NCBI GenBank assembly: GCA_900754285.1
Contig: CAAECB010000080.1
Coordinates: 1-64,000, forward strand
Reading direction: 5' to 3'
From: Clostridia bacterium
GTDB lineage: Bacteria; Bacillota; Clostridia; TANB77; CAG-508
DNA: 64,000 nt
The notes beneath the pieces were generated by a model. That model was not told the origin of the DNA and searched no databases. It saw nothing but the letters and a program-made list of their open reading frames with translations. Within the stretch, counting starts at the first letter, position 1. Every line of letters begins with the position of its first letter. Positions 53,909-62,649 of this stretch are shown here, piece by piece. A program made the translations under genes and the position numbers.

Positions 53909-54300
53909 CCTAATTCCTCTACTTTCTTATTTATTGCTTGTAGTTCTTGTATATCTAATGCATCATTATCACAATATATTGCAATTCTTTTAGTTCTAAG
54001 ATTAAATGCTATTCTTATTAGATGTTCATCGTCTGAAGAATATAAATCAAATCTTTCATGTGATTTTGAACTATGCTTTTCATACCCTAACTCGTCAAAC
54101 ATCTCATCAGCGCACATATTTTGTTCACTTAACTTTCTTCCACAAAACGGACAATAATTTATATCTATATCAATACTGTCGTAATCGTTCCCTGCTTCTA
54201 TATAATAATCTTTGTTAACTCTACCAATTGCAATTTCTGTTTCTCCATTTTCTTCTAAAATTTCTCTATCTCCACTTAGTAGTTTACAATATTCACACAT
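53899..54300 (-). CDS. Phage protein with zinc ribbon
   Basis: Residues 2-50 include MCEYCK and NYCPFCGRKL, a split zinc ribbon common in Firmicutes phages. A second part (about 60-133) is an alpha-beta domain of unknown type. Function unknown. Confidence 0.6.
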   Translation of the reverse strand: MCEYCKLLSGDREILEENGETEIAIGRVNKDYYIEAGNDYDSIDIDINYCPFCGRKLSEQNMCADEMFDELGYEKHSSKSHERFDLYSSDDEHLIRIAFNLRTKRIAIYCDNDALDIQELQAINKKVEELGWK

Positions 54301-54301
54301 T

Positions 54302-54739
54302 TTATTTTCTCCCTTCTAGTAGTTCTTGTAAAACTCTTTTTTGTTTTAATAACTCTAGTTTATCTTTTTCAACTTCTTTTTTGTATTCTTCGTTGTCATC
54401 ATCTGAATATTTACATTCTAATATTGCTATATCTAGTTCTTCTATTTTAGCTTTTATTTTTTGAATTTGTGGACAATATTCATCACACATTATTTTATTT
54501 TGCTTTCTTAATCTTTCGTTCTCTCGTTGTAGCTTTTGTACTTTCTCTAGTTTTAGATATTTTGTAGTAATAATTGTTGCCTCGTCTGGAAATTCCGCAT
54601 CCCCTTCAAATATTATTTTATATTCTCCATTGTTCAATATTTCTTCTATCTTGTCTTTTACTTTTTGAACTGAAATATAATTTTCTTTAATATATTGTGG
54701 TGTTTCTTCTTTAATTACTTTTTGCCCGTTCAAGCACAT
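54302..54739 (-). CDS. Coiled-coil protein of the early operon
   Basis: The 145-residue protein has a small beta part and a long coiled coil from residue 65 on, with a CDEYCPQ cysteine pair. It overlaps the upstream coding sequence by 29 bases. I do not recognise it. Confidence 0.5.
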   Translation of the reverse strand: MCLNGQKVIKEETPQYIKENYISVQKVKDKIEEILNNGEYKIIFEGDAEFPDEATIITTKYLKLEKVQKLQRENERLRKQNKIMCDEYCPQIQKIKAKIEELDIAILECKYSDDDNEEYKKEVEKDKLELLKQKRVLQELLEGRK

Positions 54740-55067
54740 CTAATAATTTTTCTTGTAATTCTTCATTCTCTTTTGCATACTTATTTATTGTAGTTTGCTG
54801 TTTATCCAGTTCATTGTGCATATATTCATTCTCTTTTAATACTCTTTTATAATCTGATAAAATTACTTTGTATGCTTCTTGTAATAATTCTTCTACATAA
54901 TAATTTCTTTCGTTTTTTTCTAATATAAATATTGCATCTTCTATTGTTAATTCTAAAGTATCTGTTTTACCATTTGAATATCTTGTATATTTTTCTTTGA
55001 TTCTTTCTTCTATACTATTTTCCATGCTACCGACATTTGTGTCGGTACCATTGCTATTTTCTTTCAC
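54711..55067 (-). CDS. Coiled-coil protein of the early operon
   Basis: The 118-residue protein is helical with a coiled coil near the C-terminus. Its start lies near a perfect hairpin (55028-55047) that covers codons 8-14. Function unknown. Confidence 0.5.
   Translation of the reverse strand: MKENSNGTDTNVGSMENSIEERIKEKYTRYSNGKTDTLELTIEDAIFILEKNERNYYVEELLQEAYKVILSDYKRVLKENEYMHNELDKQQTTINKYAKENEELQEKLLDVLERAKSN
55028..55047. repeat. Perfect 8-bp hairpin near a gene start
   Basis: TACCGACA and TGTCGGTA flank a TTTG loop. In mRNA it would sit just after the start codon of the 55067 gene and could limit its translation. Confidence 0.5.
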
Positions 55068-55311
55068 TTAAAACACCTCTCTTTTGCATATCTGTTATAA
55101 TTTCTTTCTTGTATATAATTTTAAATGTTGTATATACAATATCAGTTCTAAACCACGACATTTTATTACATAGCCATTCTAAAAAATCTGATAAATAATC
55201 TAATATTACAAATGGAAATAATAATATGTAAGTAATAATATACAAAGCTTTCATTGTCTTTTTATGTTTATTAGCCATATTTGAAGTTATTTTTAAATCT
55301 TTTATTCTCAT
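55054..55311 (-). CDS. Small membrane protein
   Basis: The 85-residue protein has one clear membrane helix (ALYIITYILLFPFVILDYL) and a basic end. A second start at MANKHKK is possible. It overlaps the next gene by 14 bases. Confidence 0.5.
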   Translation of the reverse strand: MRIKDLKITSNMANKHKKTMKALYIITYILLFPFVILDYLSDFLEWLCNKMSWFRTDIVYTTFKIIYKKEIITDMQKRGVLSERK

Positions 55312-55318
55312 ATCTTAT

Positions 55319-55486
55319 TTACTCCTTTACCTCTATAATATCATTTTCAGGGCAATACCATATTCGCCCATCATTTTGTTTTATATGTACTGTCATATCT
55401 CTTGCTGTCGGTTTAAAATTTTTTATTACTACTCCAACATGTCCATCATATGTTGCTACTCTTTTGCCTATTAATGTTTTTACCAT
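55319..55486 (-). CDS. 55-residue small protein, SH3-like
   Basis: An ATG at 55486 after GGAGGAG encodes MVKTLIGKRVATYDGHVGV, a compact beta-rich protein with IWYCPENDIIEVKE at the end, similar in style to KOW/SH3-like phage proteins. Function unknown. Confidence 0.55.
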   Translation of the reverse strand: MVKTLIGKRVATYDGHVGVVIKNFKPTARDMTVHIKQNDGRIWYCPENDIIEVKE

Positions 55487-55488
55487 AT

Positions 55489-55776
55489 CTATTCTCCTCC
55501 TTGATCGTTTTTCTTTATCAATTCTAATATAATACTAAAATTTATATTAGGAATTATACTTTGGATACGCTCTGCTTTATATTTCTGTTTAAGTTCCTTT
55601 ATAATTTTCTTCGCTTTCTCTTTTTCAACTTTCTTGATTTGAAATCTGCCTTTTCTTGCGTCATTTCCTATAAAATTAAATAGACAAGTATTAGCTCCCT
55701 TTTCTGTTGTTTCACAAATTCGTGGAAATTGAAACTCTTTTGTTACATCATTCCATATCATGTATCTATATTCCAT
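55489..55776 (-). CDS. Unknown phage protein
   Basis: The 95-residue protein (MEYRYMIWNDVTKEFQFP) contains NDARKGRFQIKKV, a pattern I have seen in Firmicutes phages. No function known. It overlaps the upstream gene by 11 bases. Confidence 0.5.
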   Translation of the reverse strand: MEYRYMIWNDVTKEFQFPRICETTEKGANTCLFNFIGNDARKGRFQIKKVEKEKAKKIIKELKQKYKAERIQSIIPNINFSIILELIKKNDQGGE

Positions 55777-56113
55777 CTTCTCCTCCTACTTTATTGCAAT
55801 TAGCCATATAACTTTCTTTTGTTAATATTGTTTGTATATCTTCTTCCCATAAAGTACATTCACTGCTATCTTTACTACTATCTATATCAACACATTTTCC
55901 ACTTGGGCAAGGTCCTTCATTTATTACATTTTCTACTCTGTATCCGTTTACTATATCTCCAACTTCTATTAAGTCTATTAGTTGTTTACTGTGTTTTACT
56001 ATTTTGCCATATTCTGCATCTAAAAAATTAGCTATTTGTAAATTCTTCTTTTCTTCATCTACCTTAAAAATATAACCTTTGTCTGTTCTCACATATTCGT
56101 TTACTTCTATCAT
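55766..56113 (-). CDS. Unknown beta-rich phage protein
   Basis: The 115-residue protein contains KHSKQLIDLIEVGDIVNGY, a frequently seen phage motif, and a CPSGKC pair. Function unknown. It follows the methyltransferase gene by 11 bases. Confidence 0.5.
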   Translation of the reverse strand: MIEVNEYVRTDKGYIFKVDEEKKNLQIANFLDAEYGKIVKHSKQLIDLIEVGDIVNGYRVENVINEGPCPSGKCVDIDSSKDSSECTLWEEDIQTILTKESYMANCNKVGGEDGI

Positions 56114-56124
56114 CTCTTACCTCC

Positions 56125-56947
56125 TCACATAAGTGCTTCAAATGTAACTTGTCCATCTTCCATTATCCCATTTAAGATATTATCACTTATCATTTTTTCC
56201 TTTGCTTGATTATAAAAGTCCTTTTTTATTTCAAAGCCATAAGCATTTCTTTTCAATTCTGCACAAGCTCTTAAAGTTGAAGCACTTCCGTGCAACTGGA
56301 TCTATTACTACATCCCCTTCATCTGTAAATATTTCTATTAGTCTCTTTAATAGACTTATTGGTTTTTGTGTTGGATGTATTTTAGGGTATAACTTAGAAT
56401 TATCTCTTTTCCATTCAAACCAGTTAAATATCATTTTTCCTTTTTGTTCTTCTGTTTTGCCATTATTAAATTTGGGTAGCTTATCTCTATAAAGTACCAC
56501 TGCATATTCTGTTGCTCCTACTATTTTCATATTAGCTTTTAATACTGATGCAGAATAATTTTTTACAAAAACAAGTGGATAACTTTTCATTAAACCATGT
56601 TTTTTCGCCTCATCTATTACCATTTGCATTTGCTCAAAAGCACAAAATACTATCATTGCTGGAGCTTGTCCCTTTTCTTTTGGTTCTTTCTTTAAATATC
56701 TCGTACAAAAATCAAAAAAATTATTTATTTTAAAGTCATTATCTGTATCAAAGAAACTTTTTCCAGCTAGTTTGCTTTCTCCATTTTTGTTATTTCCATC
56801 TTTATACCACATTGGGTTGCTTGCATAAGCATTATTTCCAAGGTTATATGGTATGTCTGCTATTATTAGTTGTGCATGTGGTATCCCATATCTTTTAGCA
56901 TTTTCAAAGTGATCGTTATATAATTCTATCTTACATTTTCTATCCAT
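56125..56947 (-). CDS. DNA N4/N6 methyltransferase, joined by +1 shift at CGG
   Basis: The N-terminal part holds the catalytic motif DIPYNLG. Codon 220 is CGG (56288-56290), right inside the SAM-binding motif I. Skipping the C gives VVIDPVAGSASTLRACAEL, the classic FxGxG-like loop, and runs to TGA at 56125 (273 residues). The unshifted product loses motif I and the last 55 residues and should be inactive. It presumably protects phage DNA from host restriction. Confidence 0.85.
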
Positions 56948-56961
56948 TTTTTACTTCCCTT

Positions 56962-57292
56962 TCATTTGATTATCCTTAATTCCAAATCAGGATACTTCTT
57001 TTCAAATAATTTATGTTTTAATTTGAATACATCTGTCTGCAATCCTTTTACATCTTCAACTACCATTTTGCCGACGTTGGCAATATGAAAAATCCGCTAT
57101 ATATTCAATCTTTCTGTATGTTTTTCCATTTTTCTTAAAACTATCTTGAAGCAAAAATCTTGGTTGTAATTCTAAGTTGCTTATTTCTCCTGCTCTTTCT
57201 AACAACTTCAATTCTTTATATCTTTGACTTTCTCTTATACTGTCAAATACATACATATCAACTTGCACTTTTTTATTTCTGTATTTGTTCAC
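56962..57292 (-). CDS. DUF1064-type nuclease, joined by +1 shift at CGG
   Basis: A GTG at 57292 after AAAGGAG begins the gene. The PD-(D/E)xK-like site is split: YIADFSY comes before codon 74, CGG (57071-57073), while VVEDVKG comes after it. Skipping the C gives YCQRGKMVVEDVKGLQTDVF and ends at 56962 (109 residues). The unshifted product stops three codons later and lacks ExK. DUF1064 proteins are thought to be phage DNA-junction nucleases; that role is inferred. Confidence 0.85.
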
Positions 57293-57443
57293 TTCTCTTT
57301 AGCTCCTTTCTCAATTTTTCTTGCCAATTCTCTACTCCTGATATAAAACTTTTACATCTCATTACTGGTTTATAATCTTCACTTTCTTGTTTGTTACAGC
57401 CTAAACAGTAATGACATAGTGTATTCTTTTTTATCTGTTTCAT
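57273..57443 (-). CDS. 56-residue cysteine-containing small protein
   Basis: The ATG at 57443 begins MKQIKKNTLCHYCLGCNKQ, a small zinc-binding pattern, and ends EKLRKELKRSEQ. No strong ribosome site is seen, but it is coupled to the stop of the upstream gene and overlaps the nuclease start by 20 bases. Confidence 0.45.
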   Translation of the reverse strand: MKQIKKNTLCHYCLGCNKQESEDYKPVMRCKSFISGVENWQEKLRKELKRSEQIQK

Positions 57444-57446
57444 AAA

Positions 57447-57701
57447 TTAGTCCAATCTTGAAATATGATCTATATTTTTTGTTATCATATCCATTAAATA
57501 ATATCTTTTAAAACTTACCGATTCACCAAATCTGTTTTTACTGCTTTCCCATTTTGTTTCAAACTCATAGCCTAGCTCTTTTAACTCTTTTATTCTTGTT
57601 GCTAGTTGTGTTATTCCTAAATCATTGTAAGCATCTTTACTTGTTATGCTTCCAAATTGTCTTATATAATCTATTATTCTTTGCCTTTGATTCATCTTCA
57701 T
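57447..57701 (-). CDS. Winged-helix protein
   Basis: The 84-residue protein (QRQRIIDYIRQFGSITSKDA, then RIKELKELGYEFET) is a winged helix-turn-helix of the type frequent in phage replication modules. It may regulate early genes. The C-terminal part has no known motif. Confidence 0.65.
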   Translation of the reverse strand: MKMNQRQRIIDYIRQFGSITSKDAYNDLGITQLATRIKELKELGYEFETKWESSKNRFGESVSFKRYYLMDMITKNIDHISRLD

Positions 57702-57708
57702 TTGTTTA

Positions 57709-58251
57709 TCACTCCCCTATCTGTTTTATATCCATTTTTTCTACTAGTTTTTTTGTAAAGTCTTTCATATTTTGAGGCAATAGTTTTTGTTCTCTTTCTC
57801 TATTTACTATTACTTCATATTGTTTCAAAAATTGTCCTTTAGTTACACTATTCACTATGTCTGTTTTGGTTTGTGCCAATTCTCTAACTTGAGCTACATT
57901 TCCAAAAAACTTTTTTACTTCTGGACTTGCTTTTTCAAATTCTTCTTCAGTCATATAATTACCTTGACAAATCATTGAGTATGCCTCATTCCATGCCTCT
58001 ATAGCTGTTTTGTTAGTTGTTGGTTTTATCATTTCTATTGCATTTTTTCTAACATCATGTATTGTTGGAGGATATGGACTTTCCATTATTGTCTTCTTTA
58101 CTGCTTGTAAAACTAGTATATAATCTAAATCTCCTAAACACTCTAACCACGTATTTATCATTAGTTGCTTTTGTATTTTATCTTTTTTAGATATACTGTC
58201 ATAATTACCAGCTAAAAGTGTTATTATTTGAATTGTTTCCGTTTTGTTCAT
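57709..58251 (-). CDS. Replicative helicase loader/inhibitor (G39P-like)
   Basis: The 180-residue protein begins MNKTETIQIITLLAGNYDS and includes SPYPPTIHDVRKNAIEM, matching the phage G39P loader family that delivers helicase to the origin. It overlaps the initiator gene by 47 bases. No helicase gene is in view, so the host DnaC/DnaB is the likely partner. Confidence 0.7.
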   Translation of the reverse strand: MNKTETIQIITLLAGNYDSISKKDKIQKQLMINTWLECLGDLDYILVLQAVKKTIMESPYPPTIHDVRKNAIEMIKPTTNKTAIEAWNEAYSMICQGNYMTEEEFEKASPEVKKFFGNVAQVRELAQTKTDIVNSVTKGQFLKQYEVIVNREREQKLLPQNMKDFTKKLVEKMDIKQIGE

Positions 58252-58999
58252 CTTCTTCTATTCTTGCCTCCTCCCATAATTGCTTAAAATCATTCATTCC
58301 ACTTTTTACATTACTATATTTTCCTTCAAGTACACTTGTCGCCTTATCTATTCTCATAAGAAAATCAAAGTCAGCTTTCCATTTTCTATCATTTTGTCCT
58401 GTAAGGAACTCACTAGAATTTGCAATTTGACATATTTGTTCAAACTGTTCTTCTGTAAATTCTTTAAGAAACTTGTCTATAGTCTTATTCCTCTTTTCTG
58501 TAAGTTTTTGAATTTGTGGCAAATTTGTGCAGATGGAATTGTATATATCTTTTATTCTTATTCTTTTATTTTCTTTTTCTTTTATATTATCTTCTTTTTT
58601 ATTAGGAGAGTTAGTTCGTCGAATATTCGTCGAATTGTCTCCGAATAGGATTTGCATTGTTTTTTCGTCATATTCTGGTATCTTACTTTGACTAGGTCTA
58701 TCAATTTTTTGCCATGTATTCCAATTGTAAAGGCTATAATAACTACTTCCGTTACAAGAGTAAAAGTTTACGGACATATTAGAGCTTATCTCTGATAAGG
58801 TTTTATCTATATCGGCACTCCTTATACCTTCTTCATAAGGGAATAATGTAGACTTTAAATATACTGGATTACATCTTCCTCTCCCTTCATCATCAGCAAG
58901 AGAGAATAGACCTATAAAAACTAATTTTCCCAAAGTTGATAACTTACTAAAATCTTCACTTTGCCATATATTAGGATCTATCATTCTTTTTCTTGCCAT
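58205..58999 (-). CDS. Phage replication initiator (DnaD-like)
   Basis: The 264-residue protein starts MARKRMIDPNIWQSEDFSK after AGGAGG and has the winged N-terminal initiator domain (GKLVFIGLFSLADDEGRG, YNWNTWQKIDRPSQSKI) and a C-terminal helical DnaD-like part. It binds the phage origin, often inside its own gene, and recruits the loader encoded next. Confidence 0.8.
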   Translation of the reverse strand: MARKRMIDPNIWQSEDFSKLSTLGKLVFIGLFSLADDEGRGRCNPVYLKSTLFPYEEGIRSADIDKTLSEISSNMSVNFYSCNGSSYYSLYNWNTWQKIDRPSQSKIPEYDEKTMQILFGDNSTNIRRTNSPNKKEDNIKEKENKRIRIKDIYNSICTNLPQIQKLTEKRNKTIDKFLKEFTEEQFEQICQIANSSEFLTGQNDRKWKADFDFLMRIDKATSVLEGKYSNVKSGMNDFKQLWEEARIEEDEQNGNNSNNNTFSW

Positions 59000-59547
59000 T
59001 TCATTCCTCCTGTCTTTACATTCTTTAATCTGCTATCAACTATCATGTTCTCTAAGTATTCATCTTTGTAATAATAACTATCCTGTTCAAAACTAATATT
59101 AGTATTTATATGTACAAATTTTATATTTGTATTTGTATAATCATTTAGATACATTTGCATATCTTGTGTTTCTTTATTTAACCCAGTTGTTAATAATATT
59201 CCTTTTGCATTTACTAATGTTGAACCTATTCTTTCATCACAATCTAGTGAATTTAATAAATTCAAATATCTGCTTAATTGTGCTATATCTTTTGGTTCTG
59301 CTTGTCTATTTTTCAATTCAACTACTATAAATGTTTTTAATACTTCTAAGTATGGATCATCTGATTTCTCCTGTATTTGAAATAATAAATCAAATCTTGA
59401 ATCTCCCACTATTACTTGCCTTCCTACAAATTCAATTTCCTCCACTTTCATGTTATCATTTATATATAGTTTTTTTAAAAATTTTATAAATTCTTCAATA
59501 TTTTCACATATGTAATCTTCTAACTCTTTTTCATTATTTATATACAC
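58981..59547 (-). CDS. PD-(D/E)xK nuclease, NucS-like
   Basis: The GTG at 59547 (VYINNEKELEDYI) has AAAGGAG seven bases upstream, so I reject the upstream ATG at 59613, which falls before a strong hairpin. The 188-residue protein has FDLLFQIQEK and FIVVELKNRQAEPKDI (D...ExK), as in the NucS/EndoMS fold. It may act in phage recombination or DNA repair. Confidence 0.65.
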   Translation of the reverse strand: MYINNEKELEDYICENIEEFIKFLKKLYINDNMKVEEIEFVGRQVIVGDSRFDLLFQIQEKSDDPYLEVLKTFIVVELKNRQAEPKDIAQLSRYLNLLNSLDCDERIGSTLVNAKGILLTTGLNKETQDMQMYLNDYTNTNIKFVHINTNISFEQDSYYYKDEYLENMIVDSRLKNVKTGGMKWQEKE

Positions 59548-59571
59548 TCTTTTTCTCCTTTCGTACAATTT

Positions 59572-59597
59572 CAGGGCTAGTTTTGTGTCTAGCCCTG
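59572..59597. repeat. Strong GC-rich hairpin
   Basis: CAGGGCTAG and CTAGCCCTG flank an eight-base loop between two genes. There is no T run, so it is more likely a translation or RNA-stability element than a terminator. Confidence 0.55.
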
Positions 59598-59602
59598 TTG
59601 CT

Positions 59603-59938
59603 TTATTCTTCATCTAAATCTTTTATAGCTCTTGCTTTTTCCATCTTTACTTTTTCAGCATCCTTTTTTGCCTTTTCATCACAAACAAATTTAATCATTT
59701 CCTTGTAAAATTCTTTATCTATTACTTTTATAGTTGTTATTAATTCATCACAAAATTTGCTGTCATATTTAAAATCTATTTTTACATTATTATTCCAGTC
59801 TTTTTCATATTGTATATGATCATATAACAATGTTTTTATCCTATCCAACAACATTGTATCTGTATTGTTAGGTTTATCCTTCAATAACAATTCTTTATAT
59901 TCATCTATACTTATTACTATTTCATTTTTATTAGCCAT
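59603..59938 (-). CDS. Unknown phage protein
   Basis: The 111-residue, mostly helical protein (MANKNEIVISIDEYKELLL) carries an IDEYKELL start often seen in phage proteins. It precedes the strong hairpin. Function unknown. Confidence 0.5.
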   Translation of the reverse strand: MANKNEIVISIDEYKELLLKDKPNNTDTMLLDRIKTLLYDHIQYEKDWNNNVKIDFKYDSKFCDELITTIKVIDKEFYKEMIKFVCDEKAKKDAEKVKMEKARAIKDLDEE

Positions 59939-59960
59939 TTTCTTTTCCTCCTAATATTTT

Positions 59961-60242
59961 TTATAAATAACTTTTTCCTATTAATTTTATAAATTCTTCT
60001 CTTGTATGATTTTTTTCATATTCTTTTTGACATTCCTGCTTTAACTTCAAATCTAAATCATGGCCATATTTTCCATGTACTCCATATGTTCCTCTATGTT
60101 CTGAATATGTTAGCCATACTTTGAATCCATTTTTCTCTGATATTTTTCTTTTTCCTGTACCAAAATATATATGATGTTCTTCTAGTCCATAAGTTTGTCC
60201 ACTGATATAGCTTTCTTTTTTGTTTTGTAAAATTGATTTCAT
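59961..60242 (-). CDS. Histidine-rich HNH-like phage protein
   Basis: The 93-residue protein contains GLEEHHIYFGTGKRK, SEHRGTYGVHG and a helical end, which resemble a small HNH-type nuclease such as phage NinG/DUF968 relatives. The start overlaps the stop of the NinB-like gene (ATGA). Confidence 0.55.
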   Translation of the reverse strand: MKSILQNKKESYISGQTYGLEEHHIYFGTGKRKISEKNGFKVWLTYSEHRGTYGVHGKYGHDLDLKLKQECQKEYEKNHTREEFIKLIGKSYL

Positions 60243-60781
60243 TTTTTATTCCAACTTTCTAGCAAACTCTTTATTTCCTGTTGTGATTTCGTTTCAATAC
60301 CATAAACCTTACAATCTTGAACTACACCATCTATCAACCTAGCCATTTGTTTTGAATTAAAAGAACTTGAGCCATAATAAGCATTTATTATTTTAAATTC
60401 TGTATTTTCTATATATGTTGTATCTGCTATTTCACAAAACCATGCTATTCCTTGTGCATTCCACATTTTTTCAAATGTTTTTATATTTTCTGCTTCTATC
60501 TTAAATCTTCTAAATATTCCTAATTCTTTCACTCTTCTTCTATATTCTTCAACTGTATCTATTTCAGCTAATTCGCATAATTCCTGTAACAGTTTCCAAA
60601 AATAATTATTTGCATTAGTTGTTCTCTTTTTTATATACTTTTTAGCTTCTATTTTAAGTTTTAAACCTTTTAACTGTTCTATATCTGATAACTTGTCTCT
60701 TCCATCAATTAAAAAGCTTATTTTTGGTTTTCCTGTTTTATAATCTATATTTATTTCTTCCAATGTCCCTGTAGTTTGCAT
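60239..60781 (-). CDS. NinB-like recombination protein
   Basis: The 180-residue protein contains TTNANNYFWKLLQELCE and SFNSKQMARLIDGVV, as in phage NinB/Orf-type recombination mediators. Next to the ERF gene this fits a recombination module. The match is by memory of motif style. Confidence 0.6.
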   Translation of the reverse strand: MQTTGTLEEINIDYKTGKPKISFLIDGRDKLSDIEQLKGLKLKIEAKKYIKKRTTNANNYFWKLLQELCELAEIDTVEEYRRRVKELGIFRRFKIEAENIKTFEKMWNAQGIAWFCEIADTTYIENTEFKIINAYYGSSSFNSKQMARLIDGVVQDCKVYGIETKSQQEIKSLLESWNKK

Positions 60782-60789
60782 TTAACCAC

Positions 60790-61452
60790 CTACTTCTTAT
60801 CTGGCATCGTATTGCACTTATTTAAGATTGCTATGTATTGCTCTTTTGTTAAATCCGATGTATTTTTTATTCCATAATTTTTTTCTAATACTGCTACCAC
60901 ATCAAATCCTTTTCTTATCATAAGTGCATATATTGACTTTGCTTCTACATCTGTTATTTTATTGTTAGATACTTTAACCTTTATCTGTTGCTTTTTATAA
61001 CCTGTTTCACTTGGATTTTGGTCTGGATCTTCTCCTGTTATAATTTTATAGCTTTTCATTAATGCATATTTATCTGAATATGTCATTGCTTTTCCTGAAC
61101 CTTTGTCTTGTGTATCAATTCCCTCTGCAAAAGTAATTGTTTCTATATACTCATCTGGCTTATCTATATTTACAAATCTATAAGTTGTTTTTATTCTGCT
61201 AAAAATATTATTTTTTTCTCCATAATTATTAGTTGTTGTATACATTGTACTTTCTATTACTTCTCTGTTGGCTGGATAACTATATACTCTATACTTAAAC
61301 TCTAATTCCTTAACTGCTTTTAATATATCCGCTTCTCCTACTGCTTTGTATGAACTTTTGCCTTCTCCTACTGTTAGATTTTTATTTACATTTGCTATTT
61401 CATTTGTTATATTTAACATTTTCTCAAAAATATTCATTTCCTTAGCTTCCAT
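60790..61452 (-). CDS. ERF-family single-strand annealing protein
   Basis: The ATG at 61452 with AGGTGA upstream is preferred (frame open to 61461). The 220-residue protein has IFEKMLNITNEIANV and the ERF core GIDTQDKGSGKAMTYSDKYA, TGEDPDQ. ERF proteins anneal single strands in phage recombination and genome circularisation. Confidence 0.85.
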   Translation of the reverse strand: MEAKEMNIFEKMLNITNEIANVNKNLTVGEGKSSYKAVGEADILKAVKELEFKYRVYSYPANREVIESTMYTTTNNYGEKNNIFSRIKTTYRFVNIDKPDEYIETITFAEGIDTQDKGSGKAMTYSDKYALMKSYKIITGEDPDQNPSETGYKKQQIKVKVSNNKITDVEAKSIYALMIRKGFDVVAVLEKNYGIKNTSDLTKEQYIAILNKCNTMPDKK

Positions 61453-61461
61453 CTTACTCAC

Positions 61462-61950
61462 CTACTTTATCCTTAAACCTATATCTTGTTTTATATTTAC
61501 TCCATCAACTATTTCTCCAGTTTCTTTAAAGTTTTTCATTATTGCTTTTTTATCTATTTTTATCTCTAAAACTTTTGTTTTATATTCATCTGGTACCTTG
61601 TTTTCATCATATATTTCAACACTTTGGGAATTTTTTACTATACTTAGTGTTCCTAATTGTGTTTCTATTTTTGTAAATCCCCCTCGTTCCATACATTCTT
61701 TTACATATTTTCTGAATTTTTTAAGATTGTTTTCTAATGACTTTCTTTGCTTTGAAATTCGTTCTTCTTCGTTTTTCATTGCTTCAATGGTTAATTCCAT
61801 GTTTCTTGTATATCCAATCAAATTTTGGCTTTTTTGTTGTAATAATTCTGTCAATTCTTTTTCTACTTCTTTTTTGTCTTCTTCTGACATTTCCTCTTCT
61901 ATCATTCTTGGAAATGCACTTGTTATTTGATATAAACTTAAACTTTCCAT
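61462..61950 (-). CDS. Siphovirus Gp157-family protein
   Basis: The 162-residue protein begins MESLSLYQITSAF and has the Gp157 pattern: long coiled coil, then FTKIETQLGTLSIVKNSQS and VPDEYKT. Gp157 has been linked to phage resistance in Streptococcus. It is coupled to the preceding 39-residue gene (TAATG). Confidence 0.8.
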   Translation of the reverse strand: MESLSLYQITSAFPRMIEEEMSEEDKKEVEKELTELLQQKSQNLIGYTRNMELTIEAMKNEEERISKQRKSLENNLKKFRKYVKECMERGGFTKIETQLGTLSIVKNSQSVEIYDENKVPDEYKTKVLEIKIDKKAIMKNFKETGEIVDGVNIKQDIGLRIK

Positions 61951-62069
61951 TATTCTGCACTCATCCTTTCTGAAACTTTATCTTCATATGCTATGTCATC
62001 TTGTTCGTAATCTTCGTCATATTCTACTCTGTAATCTATATAATTTTGTACCATTATATTTTCTAACAT
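61950..62069 (-). CDS. 39-residue acidic small protein
   Basis: The ATG at 62069 after GGAGG encodes MLENIMVQNYIDYRVEYDED, a very acidic peptide. Its stop overlaps the Gp157 start, implying coupled translation. Function unknown. Confidence 0.55.
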   Translation of the reverse strand: MLENIMVQNYIDYRVEYDEDYEQDDIAYEDKVSERMSAE

Positions 62070-62148
62070 ATTATCCTCCCTCTTGATTTCTACTGTTAAA
62101 AATGCTATAATAACAATAGAAATTCATATATTTATGTGTTTTATTGAA

Positions 62149-62463
62149 CTAATTTTCTGATTGGTAGTCTGGAATTAGTTCTTTATTTTCGTCTGTTAAA
62201 TTATTTGTTAGTAATTCTATATTGTTTCTTAAATCTTCCATTTTAGCTCTTAATTCTGCTGCATTATCTAGTAATATTGCATTGTCTTTTTGTTGCTTTT
62301 CTATCATTTTGTCTCTGTTTTTTATTTTTGAATTTAATAGATCTATATCTTCTTCTAAATTGTTTATTGTATCTTTTAACAATTCATTTGCTCTTTCTGC
62401 ATTTTCATTGAATAGAACTACTAATAATGCTCCAGATAAAAATCCTGCTATTGCAAAAAACAT
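62149..62463 (-). CDS. Membrane-anchored coiled-coil protein
   Basis: The ATG at 62463 follows GGAGG (frame open to 62481). One N-terminal membrane helix is followed by an 80-residue coiled coil. The design recalls phage superinfection-exclusion or septation-blocking proteins, but no function is shown. The gap 62070-62148 has no gene. Confidence 0.55.
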   Translation of the reverse strand: MFFAIAGFLSGALLVVLFNENAERANELLKDTINNLEEDIDLLNSKIKNRDKMIEKQQKDNAILLDNAAELRAKMEDLRNNIELLTNNLTDENKELIPDYQSEN

Positions 62464-62502
62464 ATATCTTCCTCCTTTCAAATAGTTTCTCTTACTTATG
62501 TT

Positions 62503-62643
62503 TTATCTGTACACTGTTATACAATTATCTAATATATACAAGCTTGCTTGATATACTAAATATACTGACATTGCCCACGCTGTTATTCTTACTGTTGCTT
62601 TTCCTATAAGTTCATACACCTTATTTTTTCTTGTTTTTTTCAT
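62503..62643 (-). CDS. 46-residue small membrane protein
   Basis: The ATG at 62643 after AAGGTG encodes MKKTRKNKVYELIGKATVR with one membrane helix. Function unknown. Confidence 0.5.
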   Translation of the reverse strand: MKKTRKNKVYELIGKATVRITAWAMSVYLVYQASLYILDNCITVYR

Positions 62644-62649
62644 TTGCTT

